Source of the DNA: Alnus glutinosa
Lineage: Eukaryota > Streptophyta > Magnoliopsida > Fagales > Betulaceae
DNA length: 64,000 bases
Direction: 5' to 3'
NCBI RefSeq assembly: GCF_958979055.1
Contig: NC_084887.1
Location: 37,798,620-37,862,619, forward strand
In this document: positions 24,473 through 35,832 of the stretch, piece after piece
Position numbering within the stretch: position 1 is the stretch's first letter
Layout: the number at the start of each line of letters is the position of its first letter
Notes under the pieces: generated by a model
What the model was told of the DNA's origin: nothing
The model's input: only the letters and a program-made list of their open reading frames with translations
The model's database searches: none
Program-made: the position numbers and the translations under genes

Positions 24473-24506
<34 letters not shown>

Positions 24507-27500
24507 ATGTATATAGGGCTCTTCTAAGGCCAAATCCTAATAAGGACTGTTTAAGTAAGCAACCAACTGAAGTAAAGATTTCAGGCAGGGGCAATTTCAA
24601 ATTTCCATTAAAAAATGAAATAACAATTGAATAGCAGTTTATTGCTGGCACAGGCCCTCAGAATTAGTCAGAAAATGATTCTCAAAGACATGTAGGACAT
24701 ACCAGTATCTCATAGAATAGCTTTGCACTTTCTTTCTTGGTTCTTCCTTCCAAAACCCTCAATAAGCTCATTACTTCCTCCTCTCTTCCCTTTTTCCGAT
24801 TTAGGAAATTTTTGTGCAAGTACCTTGCTGCTATTCTGTAGATCACAAGCATAACAAGTTGAAACCAAATTTTACAAAGAACCATAGAGAGCTTATATTC
24901 ACCAAGAGAGAAAATTGGACGAGTGCAATCCAGCTTACCTGGTTCTGCCTGACCATCCATCTACAATAAAAATAAGATCCATATGAGAATGCAAGATAGA
25001 TTAGCACAGTATGTTGGAATAAATTTGGGATAGTTCTCACAGAGTTCCGTGTTATCTGCTCCACATGAATATATCTCCTGAGACAAAACAGACGTATAAA
25101 AAACGAAATATCAGTCAGTTATCAAACATGCATATTCCACTCCAGGCATAGAAAACATGCTATTAAAAAAAAAAAAAATCCACCCTTATTGGGATCTCTA
25201 GACTTGGTAGAGTTCAAACCACTCATATCAAGATAATTATTCATGTAATTTTAAGGCTACTCTGTAATGATCATTATTTCACCTCATTCATTAGACACAG
25301 ATCAAGTTCTTGATCCTTGCGTGGAGATGGCTCTTGTTCCTCAACAATTCCAAATGAACTTGAAGGACTTACTCCCTCTGAGTTAGGATTTTTGGCATCG
25401 TTTGGACTTTCAAATGATCTTATTGATGTTGGATGCTTAACAGGTGTTTCTGGAGCAATAGCAATTTGCTCTGATCTGTCCACAGTAGAAGATTCTGCAA
25501 TTTGCTCTGATCCACCCACAGTTGGAGATTCTGGCAAATCTAACTTCTTAGGCTTGTCCATAGTTTCAGCAGATTCTAGAATCTTCAATTTCTTTGTGTA
25601 AAAGAGAGATCTAAGCTCTGATGAAATACCTAACGATGTATGTTGAGTAAAGATAGCACAGCAATTATTCATTTAAAAATGAAATAGATAGTACAGCAAT
25701 TGAACCACAGAGAAAATGGTCATAGAAAACTTACAAGGGATCAAAGGCTCTAAGAAGCCCTGGTGGAGAATGGAAATTCGAGAAGCTTTCCACACAGCTA
25801 GAGCATTATGAGGAGGTTTTTTTCGTTTAGAAACTAAATCACTTGCATCATATATGCTCTGCCTAAGTACCCTGTAAAAGTTTAAAATGACATGGCGCAC
25901 GCTATAAGTCATTTATTTATTTCTTTCTTTTTTTAATTTCCTCAAAATTGCTACACTTCTGTCCATTTTAATTAAAATTGAATGTTCAAAATTATGTGTT
26001 TTCACACAGCAGCTAGAGCATCATGAGGAGTTCTTTTTTCGTTTAGAAACTAAATCACTTGCATCATATATGCTCTGCCTAAGTACCCTGTAAAAGTTTA
26101 AAATGACATAGCACGTGCTATAAGTTATTTATTTATTTATTTAATTTCCTCAAAATTGCTACACTTCTGTCCATTTTAATTAAAATTGTATGTTCAAAAT
26201 TATGTGTATTCACACATACAGAGCTCCCTATCTTATTTTCAACCTTTAACGATTGATATATATAACTTGATGAGGAAAGAGATTTAAGCTCGACTCAGCA
26301 AGCGTTATACCTCATACTTTCGGGTAAAAATAATTAACATTACCATAAAATTAGCATGATATTGACATTAGATAAATTCACAAAGAACAGCTGTTTAATG
26401 ATATTGATGGCTATATTGTTCAGGAGTTCTATCATCCACAATATAGCTCTTAATAGGGTCATAAATTAACAGCCATATCAGAAACAAAATGACAGAAATA
26501 GACAATTAAATATAGGCCATGCTTTTATGTATGGACAATAGCAAATATGAACCCATATTGAGTTAAACTTGACGTAGCAGTACTTACACATTGGGCAACA
26601 CTGTGGTCTCATCAATTAAACATTTTCTTTTCCTTGAAATCCGAGCTCGCTCCCTAGCAGCTGGTGTAGGAATAAACTCTGGTGTAGTAACAACTGCATT
26701 GAGGGAAGAATTGTAAGTAAGGACAACCTTACTAAGGACAAGGACCCATTTAATAATATACAATTGCAACTTTGAACTGCAAGTTCTGCAACACATAAAA
26801 TGGGAAGTCCCTTACTGTCTTATTAAGCAATAACAAATTTGGCTTTCTGATAAAGAAATAATGACAAAAGTACGAATCATTAAGGAGATAGTTGATAAAC
26901 AATTCTACCAAGGTCTATTTTCAAGAGGTGACGAGAGAAACATAATCTAAAACCCTATCTTGGGTATTTTGCACCTGATGCATCTGGGAACTTGGATGGA
27001 GGAGTCCCATCAAGCATAATGGACGGTGGACGCTCTTTAATATTACTCTGACACTTCCTATTTTCTGATGATGTCAGATTTGGAAACTTTATTGACTCTG
27101 AACCATTATCATGCCCTGCATTATATTGTCTAACAAGTTTTGGAGGTTCCTCCTTGGCCCCACAAAACGTATCAAGGTCCATACATTCTCCTTGAGAAAA
27201 TTTATCAACTCGAAGCTTCTCCATGCTTGTTTCTAAGTCGCACAGATCATAAGTTTTCGTAATGACCTGGTGCATTTTGTTTTCTGATTGTCCCAATTCT
27301 AGAGTCTTTATTCGCTCTCCATCAATTTGATGACCTTCACCAGATATATTAGCATTATCTACAGGTTCTCCGCCAGTGCCACAAAATGTCGCAGGGTTCA
27401 CACATCCTTCTTCAGATAGCCTACTGTCTTGATGCTTCCCTGTGCTTGCTTCTCCAGGTATTTTGTCTTCAAATGGTGCCGTTAATGGAACGTTTATCTG

Positions 27501-27730
27501 CTCTCTCTTAGTCTGATGATCTTCACCTATTGATTTAAAAGGATCTGCAGGTTCTTCCTCAACTTCACAGAACATTTCAAGATCAACACATTCTGCTTTG
27601 GAGAACCTTTTGTGTTGAAGGTTCTCTGTTCGTGCTTCTAAGTTGGTTACATTATGAAATGCACTTACTTCCACATCAATGTCCATTGGGTCGGACGATA
27701 GAAGACTGCAACAAGAGTAACTTTATTATT

Positions 27731-27773
<43 letters not shown>

Positions 27774-28478
27774 CCGCAAAAAGAATATAAAGCAAGAAGT
27801 TTATAAAACTTGAGCCACCCTTATATATGAACAGACATGCATACACATGAAATTCCCGAGAAAAAAAAGAAAAAGAAAAAGAAAAAAGATGGGGTATGAT
27901 TTACATACTTGTCAGCCAAAGTGAAATCAGTGCCGTAGGTACTGTCAAAGACAGCAATCTCCTCATAATGATACTGCAAAACCACAAAAGGCTAGCATTT
28001 TCAGTACATATCTCTGATGAAACAAAGATAGCAAAGTCATTATAACTGCTTATAGGTCATTAAGACTGTATGCTTTTTTTTTAAAAAAAATGTACTACTC
28101 GATGTGACAATTTTGGGGTTTTATTTATTTATTTGGGGGGGGGGGGGGGGGGGGGGGGGGGAGGGGGGATAACTATGAACATAATCTAAGTCCCAAGATG
28201 GAGTAATTCTTTAACCTGATAAACACTTTGATCTATAGGCTTCCACCCACCCTGGGTCTAGATCATTATAACAGTGTCAAACTAATCAGGTTGTGGATTA
28301 ATGATTCAGGTTCATAGAGGACAAAACTAGATGCAGCACGCCTTCCAGTATATGGGAATTGCTGCATAAGCGATGCTGTCATATCATATTGATTAGCAAT
28401 GTTCTTTTCTATTGATGTTTGTAAAGGATAAGACCGTAAGTCCTTGTTAGCCAGGGAAGCATATCATGCTCCAGAAAA

Positions 28479-28543
<65 letters not shown>

Positions 28544-31500
28544 TAAAATAAGTTTTATTGAAAGCGTAAGGCGCCCCTAAGTACATTGGAAGTATATATA
28601 TATACACTTAAAAATTTAATAACAGAAAACAAAATTTCACCCATAAACTTATACATGGACGTATTAGTGGACGTATCTGGTGAGGCGTTATAAAGGACCA
28701 CCGTAGCATTTTATGCATGAACATGACTATGTGACATACCTTGTCCAAAGAGTACTGCCCTATTCCCTCATTTTTCCATGCACCATCTGTTCCATATCAC
28801 AAAAAATATATAAACAATACAAGCAAAGTAAAAAGCACTTGAAATTTGAAGGAGATGTAGAACCTTTCAGTGTGATCTCTTCATGTGGCACCACATTACC
28901 TCTGGGAAGTAGGAAAAACAGAATATATTATAAGTTGATCAAAACAAAGACAGATAACCTCAACCAATCAATTTTTTAACCGGATAGCTTACCCACTAAC
29001 ATCATCAAGGATCTCTAGATCAAAAGCATCAAGTTCAAACCTTTCCGGTAGAGTAATAGAGTAATAAGGTGCGCGCAAGGTTTCCACTTGTGCTTTATCT
29101 TTTGTACTAACCACAAAGTCATTGATCTTTACTAGCACCTTGTGGCAGTCATCAAACAAATATTCAACTTTTTTTGAGTATACTCTCACAACACCTAGAA
29201 GGAGGTAGGCCAGCACTCTATATGTAACAACATTCAGCTCATCTTGCAAAATTTTATCTGCGTGAAACCAAAAAAAAAAAAAGAGGAGGAAATAATGGGA
29301 CAGGGTGATCAGAAATCCAACATTAGCAGATACAAAAAGACAGTAACCATTACTTCCAAAACAAAAAGACGACTATTTTTAGATGTTAGATTAACTTGAA
29401 ATGTAAGGAAATTCAATGCTTATAATTCTGACAGTAATGATCTCCCGTGAATAAGACTCTCACTTCTCATTTTTGGCAAACTGCCATTCCATGAAAAAGT
29501 CATAAAAGTACTTTTCTTAACCTTGAAATCAGACAAATAAGAAACAAAATTGTAAATTCACCTTTCAAACACTTTTTCAGATATTGAATTTCCAAAAGCC
29601 GTTATCCTGACTTTAACTCATGCTGATTACCATCATCATTACCATTACACCACGGCTACAGTCACCACTATACTGCAAACAGCATCACCTCTGAAATGTC
29701 ACCACAGTATCGAAAATTTTATCTTTTGAATATTCCACTATGATCTCCACAGACACCATTATCATAAGCCATTTAGTTCTTATTCTGCCATCATCAAATT
29801 CACCACCTGCCATGCCACCACCTATTCTGCCATCAAAACTACCATAGCTATCACCATCTTTGTCAACACCAATCCTATAATTCCAGTCAAATACCATTTT
29901 TCATCATAGATGATAATTTAAGCCTTTTGCTCAGCAGCAGAAAGTAAATTAAAAAAAAAATACATATTTTCTTTTCCACTCCCAATGAATCACCTTCTAA
30001 TATTTTATAACATGTCTTTGTAATTCGGACACAAAATTTACCAGTTGAACTAGTCCCACTATCATTTAGATCTGACACTGTGGTTTAGACCCCAAACTAA
30101 ACAAATTCAAAGTGAAGCCATTTGGCTTTGATGGTATTTTGTGTTTTCCGGCACTTCAAGAGCATCTTACATTGTTTCACTTGACTGAATTGCCAATCAA
30201 ATTGGCTTCTATGTTTCCCAAAATGATGCTCCAGCATGCCTAAGGTGTCCTAGTCTTCAGTATGTAGATTATATGCTTGTCGCATGGACAAGATGTGGAC
30301 CTATAGTTCTCTCTAATGTTAGTGATCTATATAATTCCAGACAATTTCTGCAATAGTTTTTTATGACTTCATGACTATTTACCTTATTTTACTGAGGCTG
30401 CAGATGGAGTCTCATTAGCTCCACTATAAGTTTTTTACCTTGAATTTTTTGATAAATTTAGTTTCCCTTTTGGTTGATCACAGCCAAATATTTTCCAACT
30501 CCATACTTGGCTATGGACCACGAAAGGTAGGCAAACGTTAGGAGGGACTAACTCTGATAATTAGATAACGCCATGTAAACTTGTGATAATTTTTGAAACC
30601 AAAGTGATTATTTGATAAAGGTTCAAAGCATAGGTACCAAAATAGCATTTAACCCTAAAAATTTTAAGGTTTAGCAACATGCGGAGCCTGGGTCCAAGAA
30701 TTTGGGTTCACTAGTTAATTAGGTTGAACTTTGTTCCAATGATATGATGGCCAAATTGGTGGTCTCTAATAGGTTCACCGAAAATTTGTTGCAATATTTG
30801 GAAGGAAACTCTCATATTTCATGTTCCCATAGATTTTCCATTTCCACTCCTCCAGCTGGAACTATAAAGTTCTAGTTTCCCATGTCCACTCTCCAATTCG
30901 ACACTTTAATTTGAACAAATGCCAAACCTTAAATTTTTATTGATGCTTAAAGTGAACTGTCTTCCTCTGTCTGAACTAAATTTATTATAACCAATTACAA
31001 GGAACAGGACAAAGAACCTAACAAGAAATTCTTGGCTACGAAAATTGCGATTAAATTATTACCCTAGAAAAGAATGTGGGAAAGAATCAAGACAAAAGCC
31101 ACTGTCCAGCTTAAATTCTCAATGGCCAGATTATCTAATACCTACCGCCAATGAATACCAGCAACTTACAAAATTGCACTGCTGCCACTCAGAACGATAT
31201 CCACGGATAGCTGATTTTTTTATTGTAGTCAACAAGGAACAAAACCTCAAACTAGGTCACACAATGGTTGCACTTTATAGCAAGAGAAAAAAGTTTTTTT
31301 TTAAGAAAAAAAAAAAATCAAATTTTTAGAACCCCCCAAATGGGTTTAAGCTAATTCAGCCATTATTTAATATATCCATGTAGACAAACAGTATTTCAAG
31401 CTATTTTTCATACAACTCAAGCATCCAGATGAACCAAACCCCAAAAAGGAGGAGGAAGAAAAGCCTGTTGCATCCGAACAACATGCACATTCTTGTTCAA

Positions 31501-31863
31501 ATATAAGAAAGAAAAGATACAGCAGCTAGCACAAATGAGAGAGAACGACAGAGTTCTTTATTTTATTTTTAGAAAAAGCTAACTTTTAAATACGAATGAA
31601 TATGCTGCAATTACTCTCTCTCCCCCCCACCAAAAAAAAAAAAAAGGCAAGCCCAATATGGAAAATAAAAGGCAGTATGTATGTATATACGTATATAGGC
31701 ACAAGCATATAGTAAAGCTGAAGAGAAAAGAAGACGAACCAACGGAGGAAGAGATGTCAGTCTCAGTAACCTGAGCCTTCTTGAGCTTTTTGAAGAAGTA
31801 AGCAGCAACCCATATGGCGCCTAAAGGCCCTTTGCTTGAAAGAAGGCACTGCGAGTAGAACAT
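24163..31863 (-). CDS. SYN2: Sister chromatid cohesion 1 protein 2 (kleisin RAD21.1/SYN2 type)
   Basis: This is the alpha-kleisin subunit of nuclear cohesin; the Arabidopsis SYN2/RAD21.1 member is linked to DNA-break repair in seeds and meristems. Thirteen minus-strand exons: 31740-31863, 28993-29257, 28864-28901, 28740-28786, 27909-27973, 26975-27705, 26588-26693, 25735-25871, 25283-25629, 25041-25077, 24939-24960 (22 nt), 24703-24835 and 24163-24273. They total 2,163 nt, or 720 residues, all in frame. Residues 1-110 are the Rad21/Rec8 N-domain (MFYSQCLLSSKGPLGAIWVA, YRVLAYLLLGVVRVYSKKVE). The middle is acidic and internally repeated. EFIPTPAARERARISRKRK and SFLEPLI-like GFLEPLIPC identify SYN2 rather than SYN3 or SYN4. 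The C-terminal winged helix includes LEGRTKKESAKLFYEILVL and VDVKQDNAYGDI. Arabidopsis SYN2 is about 810 residues, so the middle is shorter here. Confidence 0.93.
24476..24504. repeat. 29-bp poly(G) tract in SYN2 intron 12
   Basis: An uninterrupted run of about 29 G on the plus strand, so C on the transcribed RNA. It lies between the last two exons of SYN2. Homopolymers of this length are error-prone in sequencing, so the exact count is uncertain. Confidence 0.9.
25793..26224. repeat. 216-bp tandem duplication covering the 5' part of SYN2 exon 8
   Basis: 25793-26008 repeats at 26009-26224. The unit contains the intron 7 acceptor and the first 79 nt of exon 8. The second copy therefore carries a decoy acceptor at 26088-26089 and a pseudo-exon ending at 26087. 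In the decoy a one-base difference next to a run of A (GAAAAAAGAACTCC against GAAAAAAACCTCC on the minus strand) shifts the frame and produces a stop, so it is not a usable coding exon. Confidence 0.9.
27733..27771. repeat. (GA)n microsatellite in SYN2 intron 5
   Basis: About 39 bp of AGAGAG directly upstream of the exon 6 acceptor region on the minus strand. Confidence 0.9.
28135..28161. repeat. 27-bp poly(G) tract in SYN2 intron 4
   Basis: About 27 uninterrupted G on the plus strand, followed by A and six more G. It is the second long poly(G) in the same gene and the same orientation. Confidence 0.9.
28488..28541. repeat. (AT)n microsatellite in SYN2 intron 4
   Basis: A pure AT dinucleotide run of about 54 bp preceded by a poly(A) run. 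Confidence 0.92.
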
Positions 31864-33462
31864 GTTCCTTTCTCCTTCGTCACGCTCTCTCTTATCTTTC
31901 CCTTCGGTTATGATTCTGAAATTCAACACATTTCTGAAAATTCTCCTGCTGGTTGAGAATGCGAGGGGGTGCTTATAAGAAACGGTCGAATGCAGTGCCC
32001 AGCAAGCCTCGGACCCAAAAGCAGAAAGGAAATAATTGTGAATTCATATTGATGATTTATTTATTTTATTTTAAAAAAAGAAAAAAAGAAAAAAGACATT
32101 TATCCTTGACCTGCTCCTCATTTGTGTACTTATTTGTCTTATTTTATTACAAACTATTATTTGTAACACTTGACCTCTTTTAATTATTTTTATTTTTATT
32201 TTTGCAGTTGGCAGTTCTCTCCTGAAAAGCGAAACCTAACTTGCCTCAAATAGGTTGAGAGTTTCTAAAGAAAAGAAAGAAAAAAAACGGTTGAGAGTTA
32301 TATTACTTTATTTTATTTATAAAAAAAAAAACACAGTTAATATATTACCATTTGAGGCAAGAGTAATGCTATTAAAATTACTCTTTTGAGGCAAAGATGT
32401 GATCTCATACCTAATTACAGTATTCTCATACCTAATTACAGTATTTACTCTATATTACTATATATAATTTTGCTAACCGACAGTATCTATCATTTGATAT
32501 TGAGATTAACCGACAGAAAAATGACAGCGTAAGAATTGGTGTTTTGGATAATGTCCTTGGTGTGGGTGCACGGTACACAGTGAGGCAACGGTAAAAAATC
32601 TCAATCCATTACTTGGCTGCTGACTCGTGTGTTGCCCAAGCAATGTGTCAATCCTCCATATCTTTCAAGTCGAACGACAAGAATTATCCAGAATTTTGAC
32701 CCTAACAACTTCACCCAAGGACCAAGGATGGCAAAAATCCCACCCCCACTCACCCAGTAGGGCCGGCCAGTACAATCAATATCATCAAAAGAACATCATC
32801 TCATTTGTATTCGCAAGTCAAATTTGAGTCGCATTATATATACATTAATTTTAACTCAATCTGTTTAAATAAGCAAATTAGACTGTTCAACCTTAATCTG
32901 CAACGTTTATGTTGAGATCGTGTCAAGTTTAATTGCAAATCTTAAATGCCGCGTATCGAATTTGAGTTGATATATAAATATAAAATTATATAGATCAACT
33001 CTAACCCAATCTATTTAATTAAACGAGTTAAACCCAACAATCCTAACTCGTTAATGTCTTATTTAATTCGCCTCAAATTTGTAGATTCTGCTTCCAAACA
33101 CACTTTCCCGATGCATCATCGAGTATGGCAAGGACTACTGAGCAGGTAATCCTTTTGGAGAAAAGAGCTGAACATGATAGTAGATGCGTCCGCGTCCGTT
33201 CGGTGCACGGCGTTATGCGCCAAAATGTGTTAAAGTGTCCTACATTGCTAAGAGATCCTTGTCTTGTAGACTTTATAAGTCATTGACACCCCTCCTCTCT
33301 TAAAGCGTCTTTTGAAAGTGAGTAAGCCCATAAACTTACAAAATGCACTCTCAAACTTGATTAAAGCTCACAACAGAACTGAAATGGCCAAAGTTTGCAA
33401 ATGCAGCTGTAAATTCGTTTACGTGATCCAATTTCCCCGACACAATACGATTATTGTGGCTC
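31864..33462. other. SYN2 upstream region and spacer to the mTERF5 pseudogene
   Basis: The first few hundred bases should hold the SYN2 promoter. A tiny TIR relic sits at 32361-32384. From about 33090 the sequence is homologous to 37440-37710 (the 3' flank of intact mTERF5), with about 120 extra bases near 33225-33345. No intact gene is seen. Confidence 0.6.
32361..32384. mobile_element. 24-bp remnant of a MITE with 10-bp target duplication
   Basis: The segment starts GAGTAATGCTA and ends AATTACTCT, the same termini as the 170-bp MITE at 4668. It is flanked by TTTGAGGCAA on both sides (32351-32360 and 32385-32394). It looks like an element reduced to its ends. Confidence 0.65.
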
Positions 33463-35832
33463 TCAAGAGAAGCAATAAATAACTACTAGATATCGAGATT
33501 TACGAACAGAATGAAGCCCTGAGACAAGGTGGTCAATGAAAAGGTCTGACTTGTTGATGGTCCTTGCAGCAACTGAATTGCTCAGTCCTTGTTTCTTTAA
33601 GAAAAAGGTCAAAACAGCCTTGGCTTCTTCTTTTTCTGCTGCTAATAACAGGGCTGGAGGCACCACTTTCAAGTTGAATGACCCATCAGCCCCAGAATCA
33701 GCTTGCCATAATATCAAGAAAAATTATGTTAACATCGTGAAAGAGAAAATGACAGTTCAAATGTCTATGTTTCTTTCAATTTTATGCGGAGGTTGAAATA
33801 GCACTGCAAAAGCCACATGAAAGAAAATCTAAGATTAATTGCTTACCCAACTTTTCTTGGCAAGAGAAGAGATTTGCAGTTAAAGAAAGTTGAGTCCTGA
33901 ATGTGATAAAATAAATAAATTAAAAAATAAAAAAATAAAATCAGAATTTCCGTAAGAGAAAAGAAAAAAAACTAAACAAATACAAGGGGAGAAGAGAGCT
34001 GTGGAATGCAGCTTCAGCTGCTACAACTACTACAATCATTTAAAAACATTTATAGTCATTCAACTAAAGGAAATATGGCAGCAACCATCCTTCCCACCTG
34101 CTTAAATACCAAAAAGTTCAAAAAATAAATTAATAGGAAAAACCACGCCTACTTACTACTTCTTATCTATCGAAACCCATTTGCATTAACTTTGGGGGCT
34201 TCAACTCAGAGATATAATCCATCTCTTTGCCATCCATTTGCATACGCACATTCGTGAACTTCATATGTTGGACTATATCATCGTTGGTTTTCCTTATGCC
34301 TCACCACCATTAATTGCAGTACTTCATCAGTATGACTCATACTTGAACGTGTCTAAAAGTCGAATCACCTCTTAGGAATACCATCATACATCACAAAATC
34401 AATCAATTCCATTCCTCTCCTAAAGCATATCTATACATCCCATCTCAAAATCATCCTTTATTTTTTGCATCTGGTTTAAAATCGCATTTTTTTTTTTTTG
34501 ATGAATAAGTAGAACTATTATTAACAAATGAATCAACTGTACAAAGAAACCAACAAAATACCAAAACACATAACAAACTAACACTAATTCAGTATGTTAA
34601 CATCAATATTCCATTTGTGACACAAGTTGATGTTTTCCAGAGTCTTCTTGAACTTCCCTTTCCCAGAAACCCGGAACCTCACCTCCCAGAAAATTAACTT
34701 CAATATCTGCTCTTCATTTCTAGGTTGACTTCCAAACTTTATCTCATTTCTTGTTCTCCAAAGACCGTATACAGCAGAGCTCAATATCAGTTTACATATT
34801 GACCCCATCAAGGACTTAGTCTTCCAAGTTCTACACCCTTCTTCTATCAAACCATCCCAACTAGTAGGAGGATTTAAGACATCACAACGTTGTAAACAGG
34901 TTTTCTAAATTCGGGAACTAAACCCACATGAAAAGAATAAGTGGTCACGACTCTCAGTTCCATTTCTGCAGAAGACACAATTTGTATCTCCTCATAACCC
35001 CAAGCCAGCAATCGATCGCCAGTGGTGAGCCTATTATTGACTGCTAACCAAAGGATAAATGCTTGTTTTGGAATAGCATGCTGATGCCAAACCAGCGGCC
35101 ACCAATTGACAATGGCCTTTTTCTGTTGAAGATAATTCCAAGTATCAGAACAATCATAGGAACCAGAACGAGATATGGACCACACAGGCTTATCAATCTC
35201 ACCAATAGGCACTTCAGGTAACCTACTCTGTATATCAACTAACATCTCAGATCGTGCAAGCTTCCAGCACTTATTCATCAACTTAAAATCGCATTTTTGG
35301 TCAGCAAATCGCAATGTCAAACGCACTCTTAGCATAATATTCATCAACTTAACACACGGGCTTCTTAAGCCATAGAGCATAATACTCTTGATCGGTTTAT
35401 TTTTCATCACAATTGGCACAACCCCATTTATTATTTAACCCGTAATTTATTTAGCTTCAAAACAAGAACATTTATAACAATTGAAACAATACACAAGCCG
35501 ATGGTGAACAAAACAAGAATAAAGACATTAAAACAATCAACTTTTTACTTTCCTCTTAACGTCACTCAAATAACTCACATTTCACATATACATATATAAG
35601 CCAACCACGCCACAGGTACACAAATATGAATATTATAGTCAAGAAATCATAAACTATACAAATCACGTAATAAAACGGTTAAGATAACAACTAAATACAA
35701 CTTTCTCTATAAAAACAGAAAAAAAAAAAAAAAAAAAAAATGTTCATAGGAGAAGTACCTTGCGGAAGTGAAAATTCCTTTTGACAGAAATGAAGGATGC
35801 TCAGCAGAGTTGATAGCACAAAAAACTCTCAT
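33463..35832 (-). pseudogene. Truncated duplicate of mTERF5 lacking the mTERF-repeat exon
   Basis: Exons equivalent to mTERF5 exons 1-3 are present at 35759-35832, 33847-33896 and 33483-33701, with intact start codon and splice sites. Conceptual splicing gives about 121 residues: a transit-peptide-like N-terminus, then KVVPPALLLAAEKEEAKAVL and RTINKSDLFIDHLVSGLHS. At the 3' edge of exon 3 the homology ends exactly at the donor. The frame reads into unrelated sequence (VVIYCFS) and stops at 33463. The large exon 4 that encodes all mTERF repeats is absent, so the product could not act as mTERF5. Intron 1 has been invaded by a LINE. Compared with the intact copy, one in-frame codon is inserted in exon 3. 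Confidence 0.9.
34492..35282 (-). mobile_element. 5'-truncated LINE (non-LTR retrotransposon), 3' end of ORF2
   Basis: An insertion of about 790 bp in minus orientation. A poly(T) run at its left edge is the poly(A) tail. The 16-bp target duplication TTAAAATCGCATTTTT lies at 34476-34491 and 35283-35298. The minus strand encodes the zinc-binding region found downstream of LINE reverse transcriptase, with motifs PVWSISRSGSYDCSDTWNYL and HAIPKQAFILWLAVNNRLTT and GDRLLAWG. The frame is interrupted and the reverse transcriptase itself is absent. The corresponding site in the paralogous intron near 39.99 kb lacks the insertion. Confidence 0.92.

Noticed and set aside
24325-24651. 108-codon minus-strand frame with a proline run in SYN2
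   Set aside because: The prolines are translation of the intron 12 poly(C); the true last exon starts at 24273 after a TTTGCAG acceptor.
34874-35419. 181-codon minus-strand frame as a host gene
   Set aside because: It is the zinc-binding region of a LINE ORF2 and is bounded by a target-site duplication.
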